Assembly: GCA_963814975.1 (NCBI GenBank)
Contig: CAWFFB010000017.1
Coordinates: 58,269-122,268, forward strand
DNA from: CAVUXJ01 sp963814975
Lineage (GTDB): Bacteria > Acidobacteriota > Vicinamibacteria > Vicinamibacterales > CAVVIG01
DNA length: 64,000 nt
Direction: 5' to 3'
The notes below the pieces were generated by a model. The model ran no database searches. It had not been told where the DNA came from and saw only the letters and a list, made by a program, of their open reading frames with translations. A program made the position numbers and the translations under genes. Shown here one piece after another: positions 17,772-27,162 of the stretch. Positions within the stretch are counted from its first letter, which is position 1. Each line of letters begins with the position of its first letter.

Positions 17772-18592
17772 TCAGCGGGACGTGGCGACGCACACGTGGA
17801 TCATACCGACTCCTTCGTTGCCCTTCGGGTCGTGGCGGTCTGAGTGCGCGGCCCGTTCCAGCTCCCAGAGCTTCGCGAACTTCAGGAACACGTAATAGGC
17901 GTTCAAGGACGAGATACGAGGCCCGGCACCCCGTCTCGGAAACCGCCGCGCGCGATGTAGTTTCGGAGGAACGCGAGCGGCGGATGGCCGGCGAGACGCA
18001 GCAGCCCCGCGTGGCGGCCGGCCTCTTTCATCTGACGCGCGGCATACGTCGTGTAGCGATCGATGGTTTCAAGGTGGTCGGCGATATCCCGATAGGCGAA
18101 ATGCTGCAGCTCGCCCTTCAGCTCTCCGAGCGGCCCCTGAGCCGTCACCGATTCGTGCACGTAGGCGCCGGTCCATTGTGCGGATCGTCGATCGTAGAGA
18201 CGGACCTGATGATCGGGGTACCAGTCGGTCGAGCGAATCCAGCGGCCGAGGTGCCATGTCACGCGGGGGATACGGAACGCGGCGTGCGCCGGGGGATGCG
18301 CGAGCGTCGCCCGGATCTCCCGGGCGAGCGCGGGCGTCACGCGTTCGTCGGCGTCGAGCGACAGGATCCAGTCGTGGGTGGCCAGCGATGCCGCATGGTT
18401 CTTCTGCGCGACGTACCCGGGCCACGGCCGGGTGGTGACCTGGCTGGTGAACCGCCGCGCGATGGCCACCGTGTCGTCGGTGCTTTCGGAATCGACGACG
18501 ACGATCTCGTCGGCCCAGGCGACCGATTCGAGGGCATCGCCCAGGTCGGCCGCTTCGTTTTTCGTGATGATGGTGACCGAAAGCTGCGGCAC
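17772..18592 (-). CDS. GT2-family glycosyltransferase, LPS-core type (one frameshift)
   Basis: Inverting GT-A glycosyltransferase beginning LSVTIITKNEAADLGDALES, with the nucleotide-metal motif LSLDADERV and HDWILSL before it. The closest family type is the KdtX/WaaE-like core transferases (YPDHQVRLYDRR, GAYVHESV). The main frame runs off near 17905, but the conserved C-terminal segment VLNAYYVFLKFAKLWE continues in another frame to the TGA at 17772, so one indel is likely. It is in one transcription unit with the GT4 gene downstream and TolC upstream. Confidence 0.85.
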
Positions 18593-18610
18593 GCTGCGAG
18601 TCTATCCGAG

Positions 18611-18644
18611 GGCAGGAAGGGCAGGAAGGGGCTCCCTTCCTGCC
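18611..18644 (-). repeat. GGCAGGAAGG repeat forming an 11-bp-arm hairpin
   Basis: Two direct 10-bp copies of GGCAGGAAGG; the second forms a perfect inverted repeat (18620-18630 with 18634-18644) around a 3-base loop. It lies between tolC and the GT2 gene. There is no U-tract, so it is an mRNA hairpin rather than a clear terminator. Confidence 0.55.
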
Positions 18645-18653
18645 GGGGAGGTC

Positions 18654-20208
18654 TTATCGCAGCGGGGTTTCCTGCGCCGCCTCGAACTCGACGATCGACT
18701 TGGCGTAATCGGACACCGCGCGGATGCTCGTTGGTGCGCGCCTGGGCGAGATCGCGCTGGGCCTGAAACACGAAGAAGCTCGTCTGGATACCGGCGGCGA
18801 ATTTCTTCTCCTCGGCCTGGAGCCGGCGCTCCGCCAGTTCCAGGGCTGCCCGGGCGCTCTCGATGCGCTTCTGGTTCGTCTGGACCTGGCGCGCCAGGTC
18901 GCGGACCTGGGTCGCGATCTGCAACTCGAGCTGCCTCAATTGGGTCTCCGCCTGTGAATGCTGCAGCCGCGACCGGGCGAGGTTCGCTTCGGCGGTGCTG
19001 GTGCCGATCGGATACGAGACCGTGACGCCGAACGTCCAAGTCGGGAAGGCGTTCGTGAGGATGTCGCCGAGCACCGACCCGTATCCTCGTTGGGCGAGGA
19101 TCGATCGTTCCACGGGTCCGATGGGTAACGACGTGAGGGGGGTCAGTTCCCGCCCGCCGGCCGCCACGGCGCTGTAGGTCGCTTGGGCGTTCACCTCGGG
19201 GAGCGTCTGGTTCCGGTGGTACCGCACGTCGATGTCGGTTCGCGCGAGCCCGTTTCTCGCGAGCTGTACGTCGAAGCGGACCTCGAGTGCACGGCGAACG
19301 GCGCCTTCCACGTCGAGCGTTTGATCCGGATCCGGCGCGGTATCGCTCGGTTCAATGGTGATGTTCCAGAAGTCCGGCGTCGACGGGTCGTAGATGAGCG
19401 CGCGGAGAAAGTCTTCCGCCCGCTTGATGTCGGCTTCGGCGACGATCACCGATTCGTCGTTGCGCGCGACCTCCGCCTGCGCCTCCACGATGTCGATGGG
19501 CGCCATGGTGCCGATCTGTACCCGTTTCTCGTTGTCGGCGAGGAGGCGCTTGGCCAGGTCAAGCGACTCGCGCTGCGCCCGCAGATTCGCGATGTTGGTG
19601 GCCAGATCCCAGTACGCATTCCGGACGTTTCTGGTCGTCAGGACGATCGCCGACCGAAGCTGCAGATCCGACGCCTCGCGATCCTTTCTGCTCGTTTCGA
19701 GCTGCTGACGGGCTGCGTCCATCCTGAAGTTCCGAAGGAGCGGCTGCACGGCGCTGAACGTGACGTTCGAGCGCAGCAGCGGGTCGAACGTGTTGAAGAT
19801 GTTCGTCGAGGTCGCGCGCGAGTTGCCCCAGGCCACCGAGTAGCTCGCTCCAGTCGGCAGCTTCTGGGTGAGGGCGAGCTCGGTCGCGAGGCTCCCGTCG
19901 GTGATCCGATCCTGACCGCCTGAGAACAAGCTCGTCGAAGGACTGTTCGCGGAGTTATTGGTCAGCGACGACGACACATTCGGCACCCACGAGCTTTGCG
20001 CCTGGGCGATGGCCATATCCTGGATTTGCGGGTTCAGCCGCTCGACCTGAAGGCCGAGATTCTGTTCGAGCGCCAGGCGAACCGCCTCGTCCATCGACAG
20101 CCGCCGCACCGACGGGACCGGTTGCTCTTGAGCGAAGACCGGGACCGAGGACAGCGCCACCGCCAGGACGGCAGAAACGACTCGCGCGCGCTTGATTGGG
20201 CTGCGCAT
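18654..20208 (-). CDS. TolC-family outer membrane efflux protein (3' frameshift)
   Basis: Outer-membrane channel subunit of an RND, ABC or MFS efflux or type I export system. A signal peptide (about residues 1-26, ending PVFAQ) is followed by two TolC repeats: ALEQNLGLQVERLN and a second half with LTPLTSLPIGPVERS and long coiled-coil heptads (SQAETQLRQLELQIATQVRD, QAEEKKFAAGIQTSFFVFQ). About 515 residues. Near 18727 the frame slips, but SDYAKSIVEFEAAQETPLR in the next frame leads to a TAA at 18654, which I take as the true end. No pump or adaptor genes are adjacent. Confidence 0.88.
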
Positions 20209-20290
20209 GACGAAGACTCCTGTATTTGAAAGGAAAAGCCGGCATCACTGTAGACGGCGGCCGGGGAGGTTCGTTCCGGACCTCGAAAGG

Positions 20291-20296
20291 TATACT
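20291..20296 (+). promoter_or_regulatory. Candidate -10 of the pyrE promoter
   Basis: TATACT 21 bases before the pyrE ATG, with no clear -35 (GGTTCG region). Located in the 108-base gap between divergent tolC and pyrE. Confidence 0.3.
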
Positions 20297-20316
20297 ACCG
20301 AAATTGCGAAACGGCG

Positions 20317-20895
20317 ATGACCCGCACCGAGCTCCTTGATCTCTTCCGCCGTTCGGGCGCTCTGCTCGAGGGGCATTTCCGCCTTTCCTCTGGCTTGCAC
20401 AGCACCGGGTACCTGCAGTGCGCGCTCGTGCTGCAGTACCCCGCTCACGCCGAAGCGCTGGGCCGGGCGCTGGCGGGGCGGGTCGGACCACTGCGGCCGA
20501 CAGTGATCCTGTCGCCGGCGCTCGGCGGGCTCATCATCGGACACGAGGTCGGGCGTGCGCTGGGCGTTCGCGCCATATTTGCGGAACGGCAAGACGGCGT
20601 GCTCATGCTGCGGCGCGGGTTCGTGCTGAGCGAAAGCGATCGGGTGCTGGTAATCGAGGACGTCCTCACCACCGGGGGCTCGACCCGCGAGACGATTCAG
20701 GTGGCCAAGGCCGCCGGAGGTCTGGTGGTCGCAGCGGCCGCCATCGTCGACAGGAGCGGCGGCGCCGCGCGCTTCGACGTTCCGTTCGAGGCGCTTCTCG
20801 ACGTGGACCTGCCGACCTACGAAGCCGACGCGTGTCCGCTGTGCGCCCGGGGGGAGCCGGTCGCCAAGCCCGGGTCGCGACCCGTTGTGGCGTGA
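20317..20895 (+). CDS. pyrE: Orotate phosphoribosyltransferase
   Basis: Transfers phosphoribose from PRPP to orotate, giving OMP. PRPP motif RVLVIEDVLTTGGSTRET, N-terminal GHFRLSSGLHSTGYLQC and C-terminal CPLCARGEPVAKPGSR are canonical OPRT features. 192 aa. It is separate from the pyr operon, which has its own OPRT-like gene. Begins a + strand run with truA, uppS, cdsA, dxr and rseP. Confidence 0.92.
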   Translation: MTRTELLDLFRRSGALLEGHFRLSSGLHSTGYLQCALVLQYPAHAEALGRALAGRVGPLRPTVILSPALGGLIIGHEVGRALGVRAIFAERQDGVLMLRRGFVLSESDRVLVIEDVLTTGGSTRETIQVAKAAGGLVVAAAAIVDRSGGAARFDVPFEALLDVDLPTYEADACPLCARGEPVAKPGSRPVVA

Positions 20896-20899
20896 CAGC

Positions 20900-20985
20900 A
20901 GTGGCCTGCCCTCGTTTCTGTCCATCCAGCCGGTCCTGCCCTCCTGCCTTTGCCGCCCTCCTGCCCTGCCCGCCCTCTTGGGGAT
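20900..20985. repeat. Pyrimidine-rich CTGCCCTCCTGCC spacer repeat
   Basis: Imperfect CCTGCC/CCCTCCTGCC units filling the pyrE-truA gap; the reverse-strand form of the GGCAGGAAGG class. Confidence 0.45.
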
Positions 20986-20991
20986 GAGCGC

Positions 20992-21837
20992 GTGCCGACG
21001 TTCAAGCTGACGATCGCCTACGACGGGACCGGGTTGGTCGGATGGCAGCGCCAGGCGTCGGGCATATCCATCCAGGGCCTTCTCGAAGATGCGTTGTGCG
21101 AGCTGGACGGCCGCCACGTCGAGGTGGCCGGTGCGGGTCGGACGGATGCCGGCGTCCACGCGCTGGGCCAGGTCGCGAGCGTCTCGCTGACGCGCGCGAT
21201 CGATCGGCTCACACTGGCGCGCGCCCTGAACTCGCGACTGCCGGAGAGTGTTCGCGTGGTCGATGCCGCCGACGCGGTTCCGGGCTTTCACGCGCGGTTC
21301 GACGCGCGATCGAAAACCTATTGTTACCGCATCTGGAACGGCGAGGTGATGAGCCCGTTCCAGCGCTTGTACGCGTGGCATGTGCCTGGCCCGGCGCTCG
21401 ATGTTGCCGCGATGGCATCGGCGGCGAGGCTGTTCGAGGGGCGCCACGATTTCGCCGCGTTTCAGGGCTCAGGCAGCGACACGCGCACGACCGAGCGGGA
21501 AGTGTTCTCATCGCGGGCGCGCGGCGGATCCGACCCTCTGCGGGCCGCAGGCGGTCCAGAGCCCTCTCACGAGATGGCGCCCCGCCTCATCACGTACGAA
21601 GTCGCAGGCGCCGGCTTCCTCCGGCACATGGTGCGGACCATCGTCGGGACGCTCGTCGAAGTCGGACGCGGCCGTCGTCCGGCCTCGTGGGTGAGCGACG
21701 TGCTGCGCTCGCGCGACCGCGCCGCGGCCGGTCCAACCGCACCAGCTGCAGGACTCTTTCTCGTGAGCCTCGACTACCGCGACGACGTCGCTGTATCAGC
21801 GGGTGACCGGGAATTGGGCAATCGCGTCCGTGGGTAA
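20992..21837 (+). CDS. truA: tRNA pseudouridine(38-40) synthase
   Basis: Isomerises uridines 38-40 in tRNA anticodon arms. It starts GTG with VPTFKLTIAYDGTGLVGWQ, and the catalytic Asp is in AGAGRTDAGVHALGQ. C-terminal FLRHMVRTIVGTLVEVG is diagnostic. 281 aa. Contains a short insertion, RGGSDPLRAAGGPEPSHEM, in the C-terminal half. A start at GTG 20992 fits the family N-terminus; a longer frame begins within the repeat. Confidence 0.93.
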   Translation: MPTFKLTIAYDGTGLVGWQRQASGISIQGLLEDALCELDGRHVEVAGAGRTDAGVHALGQVASVSLTRAIDRLTLARALNSRLPESVRVVDAADAVPGFHARFDARSKTYCYRIWNGEVMSPFQRLYAWHVPGPALDVAAMASAARLFEGRHDFAAFQGSGSDTRTTEREVFSSRARGGSDPLRAAGGPEPSHEMAPRLITYEVAGAGFLRHMVRTIVGTLVEVGRGRRPASWVSDVLRSRDRAAAGPTAPAAGLFLVSLDYRDDVAVSAGDRELGNRVRG

Positions 21838-21853
21838 TTTGGTAATCTGAGGT

Positions 21854-22645
21854 ATGCCGCTCGAGCAGCTCCTGGCAGGAATTCCGCCAGGATCGCCCGA
21901 TGAGACGCTGGCGCGCCTGGTGAATTTCGACGGGCTGCCGGCGCACATCGCCATCATCATGGACGGCAACGGCCGGTGGGCGGCACAACGGCGTCTTCCC
22001 CGCGTCGAAGGGCACCGGGCCGGCATCGATTCGGTGCGGGACGTGGTCGAGACCTCCGCGCGTCTCGGCATCGATGTCCTCACGCTCTACGCCTTCTCAA
22101 TCGAGAACTGGAAGCGTCCGCGCGCCGAAGTCAACACCTTGATGATGCTCCTGAAGCTGTATCTCAGGCGGGAGCTCGGCACGCTCCACCAGAACAACGT
22201 CAGGTTCCGCGTCGTCGGACGTTCCGAGGAGCTGGCGGAAGACGTTCAATACGAGCTCGAGATCGGGATGCGCCAGACGGCGATGAACACCGGGATGCTG
22301 TTCAACATCGCACTGAACTACGGGGGCCGCGCCGAAATTGTCGATGCGGCGCGCCGCGCCATTGTCGCGGGCGTCCTCCCCGATCAGCTCGACGAGCGTC
22401 GCTTCAGCGAATTTCTGTACACGGCCGGTCAGCCCGACCCCGATCTCCTCATCCGTACCAGCGGTGAAATGCGGGTGAGCAATTTCCTGTTGTGGCAGAT
22501 CGCCTACTCGGAGATCTGGGTTACGGAAACGCTCTGGCCCGACTTCCGCCGCCGCGATCTGCTCGAGGCGATCGTCGCCTACCAGAAGCGCGATCGCCGG
22601 TACGGCGGCATCAAGCCGTCGCCGGTCGCGCTCGGCGCGAAGTGA
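21854..22645 (+). CDS. uppS: Isoprenyl transferase (undecaprenyl diphosphate synthase type)
   Basis: cis-Prenyltransferase supplying the C55 lipid carrier for peptidoglycan and O-antigen. P-loop motif IAIIMDGNGRWA with the catalytic Asp, YAFSIENWKRP, and C-terminal RTSGEMRVSNFLLWQIAYSE with ELWPDF-like TLWPDFRRRD. 263 aa. Its TGA overlaps the cdsA GTG (GTGA), so the two are translationally coupled. Confidence 0.94.
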   Translation: MPLEQLLAGIPPGSPDETLARLVNFDGLPAHIAIIMDGNGRWAAQRRLPRVEGHRAGIDSVRDVVETSARLGIDVLTLYAFSIENWKRPRAEVNTLMMLLKLYLRRELGTLHQNNVRFRVVGRSEELAEDVQYELEIGMRQTAMNTGMLFNIALNYGGRAEIVDAARRAIVAGVLPDQLDERRFSEFLYTAGQPDPDLLIRTSGEMRVSNFLLWQIAYSEIWVTETLWPDFRRRDLLEAIVAYQKRDRRYGGIKPSPVALGAK

Positions 22646-23445
22646 CCCGCGTCCTGAGCGGCGCCTTCCTCATCGCCGTCGCGGTCGCGGTCGTATGGTT
22701 CGCGCCGCCGCTCGTCTTCAAGGCGGCTGCTTTCCTGCTGCTCTGTGCCGCAGCCGCCGAGCTCGTCGGCCTCGCCCGGGCCAGCGGCCTGCGCATCCCG
22801 ATGTGGCCCTCGGTGACCGGCGCGGTGATCACGCTCGGGGCCCTGGCGCTTCCGGTGTCCGCAAACGGGCGCGAGGCTACACCGCTGCAGGTGGTCCTGC
22901 TTGCCGAGTTCGTCGCGGTTTCAGGTGTGATTCTCGGAGGCTGGAACGGCGGATCGGATGCGCTCGCCCGAGTGTCCGCATCGATGTTTCCGTCGATCTA
23001 CCTGGCAATGCCCGTCGGTGCGCTCGTGGCCCTCCGCGAACACGAGGGCCCCGCCGCGCTGTTCTTGTTGATGCTCACCGTCATGGTGAGCGATATCGCC
23101 CAGTACTACACAGGCCGCCTCGCCGGCCGACGCCCGCTTGCGCCGATCATCAGCCCCGGCAAAACGGTCGAAGGCGCGCTCGGCGGGCTCGTCTTCGGCG
23201 CGCTCGTCCTCGCCGTCCTCGGCGCGTGGTGGCTGCCGCGGGTGCCCATCGCGCTTCGGGCGCTCATGGGCGTGACCGTCGTGGCGCTCGGCATTACAGG
23301 TGACCTGTTCGAGTCGATGCTGAAACGGAGCGCCGGCGTCAAGGACAGCTCCGCGCTCATCCCCGGCCACGGCGGGGTCCTCGATCGGATTGACGCGCTG
23401 CTCTTCGCCGCGCCGGTTTATTACATTGTGCTCCAGTATGTTTAG
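22642..23445 (+). CDS. cdsA: Phosphatidate cytidylyltransferase
   Basis: Integral membrane enzyme making CDP-diacylglycerol. Eight or so hydrophobic segments. The CDS signature GITGDLFESMLKRSAGVKDS followed by PGHGGVLDRIDALL is complete, and SPGKTVEGALGG precedes it. Starts GTG overlapping uppS. 267 aa. Standard envelope-lipid neighbourhood (uppS-cdsA-dxr-rseP). Confidence 0.94.
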   Translation: MTRVLSGAFLIAVAVAVVWFAPPLVFKAAAFLLLCAAAAELVGLARASGLRIPMWPSVTGAVITLGALALPVSANGREATPLQVVLLAEFVAVSGVILGGWNGGSDALARVSASMFPSIYLAMPVGALVALREHEGPAALFLLMLTVMVSDIAQYYTGRLAGRRPLAPIISPGKTVEGALGGLVFGALVLAVLGAWWLPRVPIALRALMGVTVVALGITGDLFESMLKRSAGVKDSSALIPGHGGVLDRIDALLFAAPVYYIVLQYV

Positions 23446-23449
23446 ATTT

Positions 23450-23517
23450 GAATCAGCTGTCACCTGCCAGCTAGTGACTGTTGATTGAGGCCAAAAACTG
23501 CACGCTGAAAGCTGAAT
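23450..23517. repeat. Heptamer spacer array upstream of dxr
   Basis: CAGCTGT/CACCTGC/CAGCTAG units on the left and GCTGAAA/GCTGAAT units on the right, up to the dxr start codon. Confidence 0.5.
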
Positions 23518-23518
23518 T

Positions 23519-24689
23519 GTGAAACGCATCGCCATTCTCGGGTCCACCGGCTCCATCGGTCAGAGTGCGCTCGCCGTCGTCGACGCTTTCGCCGATCGGC
23601 TCAGTGTGGTGGGCCTGGCGGCGGGCGGAAACGCGGAATGCCTCGCCGGCCAGATCGCGCGATATCAGCCGCGCGCGGTTGCGATGGCGTCCAGCGAGGC
23701 GCTCGAGCCGCCTGACGCGGCTGGGACCGCTGCCGCAGGGGGCCTCGGTGGGGGCGGGCCGGGACGGTCTCGTGCAGGTTGCAACCCACCCCGACGTCGA
23801 TCTGGTGCTCTGCGCCTCGTCGGGGACCGACGGTCTGGAGGCCGTGCTCGCGGCCATCGATCACGGGAAGACGATCGCGCTCGCCAACAAGGAGATCCTG
23901 GTCATGGCCGGCGGCATCGTGACCGAGGCGGCGCGACGCGCCGGCGTCGCGATTCTCCCTGTCGATAGCGAGCACAGCGCGATCCATCAGTGCCTGCACG
24001 GACGGTCCTTCTCCGAGCTGAAGCGTCTCGTGCTGACCGCGTCGGGCGGTCCGTTCCGCGGGTGGACGGCGTCCAATCTCGCGGCCGTGACGGCGGTGGA
24101 CGCGCTCAGGCACCCGACGTGGCGTATGGGCCGCAAGATCACGATCGACTCGGCCACGCTGATGAACAAAGGCCTCGAGGTGATCGAGGCGCACTGGCTG
24201 TTCGGTGTTCAGGCGGACCAGATCGACGTCGTGATCCACCCACAGTCGATCGTGCATTCGATGGTCGAGCTGGTCGACGGCTCGGTCATCGCTCAGCTTG
24301 GCATGACCGACATGAGGCTGCCGATTCAATACGCCTTCTCGTATCCGGCGCGGTGGCCGGCGCCCTTGATGTCGCTCGATCTGACCCGGGCTGGAAGCCT
24401 CGAATTCGAGGCGCCCGACACGGTCGCATTCCCCTGCCTCGGGCTCGCGTACCGGGCGCTCGAGGCCGAGCGCAGCCTTCCGGTCGTCCTGAACGCGGCG
24501 AATGAGGTGGTGGTGGCGCGCTTTCTGGAGGGCCGGCTGGGCTTCGCCTCCATCGCCGGCGTCATCGAGCAGACCATGGACGCTCATGAGGCGGCCGAAA
24601 TTACGACGTTGGCCGAGGTGCGCGCCGTCGATCAGTGGGCGCGCGAATATTCTCAGGAGATCGCCCGCGGGGTAGAATTAAAGGTGTGA
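23519..24689 (+). CDS. dxr: 1-deoxy-D-xylulose 5-phosphate reductoisomerase (one frameshift)
   Basis: NADPH-dependent second enzyme of the MEP isoprenoid pathway. The N-terminal nucleotide motif is ILGSTGSIGQSALAVV, the linker is ALANKEILVMAG, metal and substrate residues lie in PVDSEHSAIHQ, and TASGGPFRG and GRKITIDSATLMNKGLE follow. Starts at GTG 23519 (KRIAILG). The frame shifts once near 23700, between ALE and LGPLPQG, with continuous homology. It supplies precursors for the neighbouring uppS product. Confidence 0.92.
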
Positions 24690-24696
24690 GGGCCTC

Positions 24697-24770
24697 CAAT
24701 TGCAAGTCTCGAGGCTCAAGCCTGAAAACGGCTCCAGTTCAATCAATCTGAATCTGAAGTCTGACATGAA
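24697..24770. repeat. Heptamer spacer array upstream of rseP
   Basis: CAAGTCT/CGAGGCT/CAAGCCT units, then CAATCTG/AATCTGA/AGTCTGA units, filling the dxr-rseP gap. A GAGG ribosome-binding site follows at 24774. Confidence 0.5.
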
Positions 24771-24785
24771 GTCGAGGTTCCACTC

Positions 24786-26141
24786 GTGATGACACTCCTA
24801 GCGTTCGCGTTCGTGCTCGGCGTATTGGTGTTCGTGCACGAGCTCGGCCATTTCATGGCGGCCAAACGCGTCGGCATCAAGGTTCTCAAATTCCAGTTGG
24901 GGTTCAACCCGACGATCGTCAGTTTCCGGCGCGGCGATACCGAGTACGGCATCGGGGCGCTGCCGCTGGGCGGCTACGTGAAGATGGCCGGCGAGAACCC
25001 CGACGAGCCGCGCAGCGGCCGATCCGACGAGTTCCTGTCGAAATCGAAGTGGGAGCGCTTCCAGGTGCTCATCATGGGCCCGGCGATGAATCTGCTGCTG
25101 GCCGTCGTGCTGCTGGCCGTCGTGCTGTATCGGGGCGCCGAAGTGCCGGCGTTCGACGATCAACCACCAGTGGTGGGCGCGGTCCTGCCCGGATCACCGG
25201 CAGAGAGGGGCGACATCCGCCCGGGAGACCTCATCACCTCGATCGCCGACCGGGAGGTGACGACCTGGGAGCATGTGTTCGTCGGTGTCGGCACACGGAC
25301 GAATCGCGAAATTCCTGTCGGCTTGATTCGAGACGGGGCCAAGGTCGTGGTCAGGGTGACGCCGGTGGCCTCGAGCGAGAGCCGCTTCGAGATCGGCGAT
25401 ATCGGGGCGCTGCCGAACGTCCACCCCAGCATCCGCGCGGTGAATCCCGGGGAGCCGGCCGAGCGAGCAGGTCTCAAGCCGGGAGACGTCGTCCTGGCGG
25501 TGAACGGTCAGCCGATCATTTTTTCGTCTCAGCTCAAGAGCGCGATCGAGAAACATCCGGACGAGCCGATCACCGTGTGGATACAGAGGGACGGGGCTCA
25601 GCAGACCGTGACCGCGACGCCCGCCAAACGGGGTGATATCGGGCTGCTCGGGATTCAGATCGCCGACGCCACGAAAAGCATCAAGCCAGGCGCCATTCAG
25701 GCGATCGGGATGAGCGTCGATCGCAACGTGCAGAACGCCGGCCTTATCTTCAGGACGGTCTGGGACCTCATCACACGCGAAACCTCGCCGAAGCAGCTGA
25801 TGGGTCCGGTGGCCATCGCGCAGCTGTCGGGCGAATCGGCGCAGCTCGGATGGATCGCGCTTTTCAGTTTGATGGCGTCGATCAGTCTCAATCTCGGCCT
25901 GCTCAATCTGCTTCCAATTCCGGTCCTCGATGGCGGTCACATCTTCATCATGGCGCTCGAAGGCGTCGCACGCCGGGACTTCAGCTCGCGTGTCAAGGAG
26001 AAGATGCTGCTCGCGGGGTTTGTCATGTTGATGATGCTGATGGTGACAGTCATCTACAACGATCTGACCCGCATCAGCTGGATCGAACGGCTGATGCCTT
26101 GGCGTCTAGCCGCGGCGCTCTTCTTGCATAAGCCTACCTGA
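24786..26141 (+). CDS. rseP: RIP metalloprotease RseP (site-2 protease, M50)
   Basis: Intramembrane zinc protease that releases anti-sigma factors. HELGH near residue 20 and LDGGH in the C-terminal helix supply the metal ligands. Two PDZ domains lie between (GSPAERGDIRPGDLI and GEPAERAGLKPGDVVLAVNG). 451 aa. The GTG at 24786 has GAGG eight bases upstream; the ATG three bases later is an alternative. Follows dxr as in many bacteria. Confidence 0.94.
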   Translation: MMTLLAFAFVLGVLVFVHELGHFMAAKRVGIKVLKFQLGFNPTIVSFRRGDTEYGIGALPLGGYVKMAGENPDEPRSGRSDEFLSKSKWERFQVLIMGPAMNLLLAVVLLAVVLYRGAEVPAFDDQPPVVGAVLPGSPAERGDIRPGDLITSIADREVTTWEHVFVGVGTRTNREIPVGLIRDGAKVVVRVTPVASSESRFEIGDIGALPNVHPSIRAVNPGEPAERAGLKPGDVVLAVNGQPIIFSSQLKSAIEKHPDEPITVWIQRDGAQQTVTATPAKRGDIGLLGIQIADATKSIKPGAIQAIGMSVDRNVQNAGLIFRTVWDLITRETSPKQLMGPVAIAQLSGESAQLGWIALFSLMASISLNLGLLNLLPIPVLDGGHIFIMALEGVARRDFSSRVKEKMLLAGFVMLMMLMVTVIYNDLTRISWIERLMPWRLAAALFLHKPT

Positions 26142-26162
26142 CGACAGTTCAGGAGGTTTGTG

Positions 26163-27071
26163 ATGATGAAATATGCAGGCCGTTTGATGCTCGTGCTGGC
26201 TCTGTCGGCCGGAGTGCCCGGTGCCGCGGCAGCCCAGGGGAGCGTCACAACGACTGATGTGCAGCGGCTTCAGGACAATATCTACGACGCTGCGCGGGAG
26301 ATCGGCCAAATCGGGGATCGCGACGCGTCTTTGAAGTCGCAGCTCCAATCCGAGCTCGACGAGGCGCGTGAGGAAGCGACCTATCTGAAGGTGAAGCTCC
26401 GCAAGAACGAGCCGATCGCCCAGATGGAATACACCGACCTCCGCGGCAAGATCGAGTACATCCGGTCGCGGGCGCGCAACGACGTGACCAGCCGCGCGCC
26501 GGCCTCGGGCGGCACGGGGTCGACGCGTCGACCCGGACCGGTCGGTTCGACCGGTCGAATCTCGGATTCGTCCAGCTCCTCCCACATACCGGCCGGAACC
26601 GAATTCGACATCCGATTGACGACGCCGCTCAATTCCGGCACGGTGCAGGTCGAGGACAGGATAGAGGGCACGACCATCGTGGACTTGCGACAGGATGATC
26701 GTGTCCTTGTGCCCGCCGGGTCGAACGTGCGCGGGATCGTCACCTCGGTCCAGAAGGCGGGCAGGCTCGAGCGCAAGGGCAGCTTGACCGTCCAGTTCGA
26801 TCAGATCCGAATCAACGGACGCAGCTACCCGATTCAGGCGACGGTCACCGAAGCGCTCGAGAGCGAGGGCATCCGGGGCGAGGCCGGTCGGATCGGCGCC
26901 GGCGCCGGCGTCGGCGCGATCATCGGCGGCATCCTGGGCGGGCTGAAGGGCGCACTCGCCGGGATCCTCATCGGCGGCGGTGGCACCATCGCAGCGACTG
27001 AGGGCAAAGACGTGAACCTTCCGCCCGGGACGGTCCTCCGCGTGCGGCTGGATTCGGGGCTGGAACTCTGA
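26163..27071 (+). CDS. Secreted protein with coiled-coil N-terminus and glycine-zipper C-terminus
   Basis: About 302 residues, unassigned. Signal peptide (ending GAAAAQ), a charged helical stretch with DVQRLQDNIYDAAREIGQIG, a Ser/Arg/Gly linker, then a beta-rich domain starting IPAGTEFDIRLTTPLNSG with VPAGSNVRGIVTSVQKAG. It ends with a glycine zipper (GAGAGVGAIIGGILGGLKG) and TVLRVRLDSGLEL. The order resembles conserved acidobacterial periplasmic proteins of unknown role. Near-consensus AGGAGG at 26151 favours ATG 26163 or 26166. Confidence 0.75.
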   Translation: MMKYAGRLMLVLALSAGVPGAAAAQGSVTTTDVQRLQDNIYDAAREIGQIGDRDASLKSQLQSELDEAREEATYLKVKLRKNEPIAQMEYTDLRGKIEYIRSRARNDVTSRAPASGGTGSTRRPGPVGSTGRISDSSSSSHIPAGTEFDIRLTTPLNSGTVQVEDRIEGTTIVDLRQDDRVLVPAGSNVRGIVTSVQKAGRLERKGSLTVQFDQIRINGRSYPIQATVTEALESEGIRGEAGRIGAGAGVGAIIGGILGGLKGALAGILIGGGGTIAATEGKDVNLPPGTVLRVRLDSGLEL

Positions 27072-27080
27072 CGCTTACAA

Positions 27081-27157
27081 ACTCAACTCTCAAACTCAAG
27101 TGTCAAGGCAAGTTTCAAATCAAGCTCTGGGACTTGACCCTTGACACTTGAGGTTTG
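27081..27157. repeat. Inverted heptamer arrays between convergent genes (probable bidirectional terminator)
   Basis: CTCAACT/CTCAAAC/TCAAGTG units, then the reverse-complement set. Arms 27091-27108 and 27139-27157 pair over 18 bases with one bulge. Located between convergent stops, so the RNA would form a long hairpin on either strand. Same sequence family as the arrays at 12737 and 13224. Confidence 0.65.
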
Positions 27158-27162
27158 TATCC

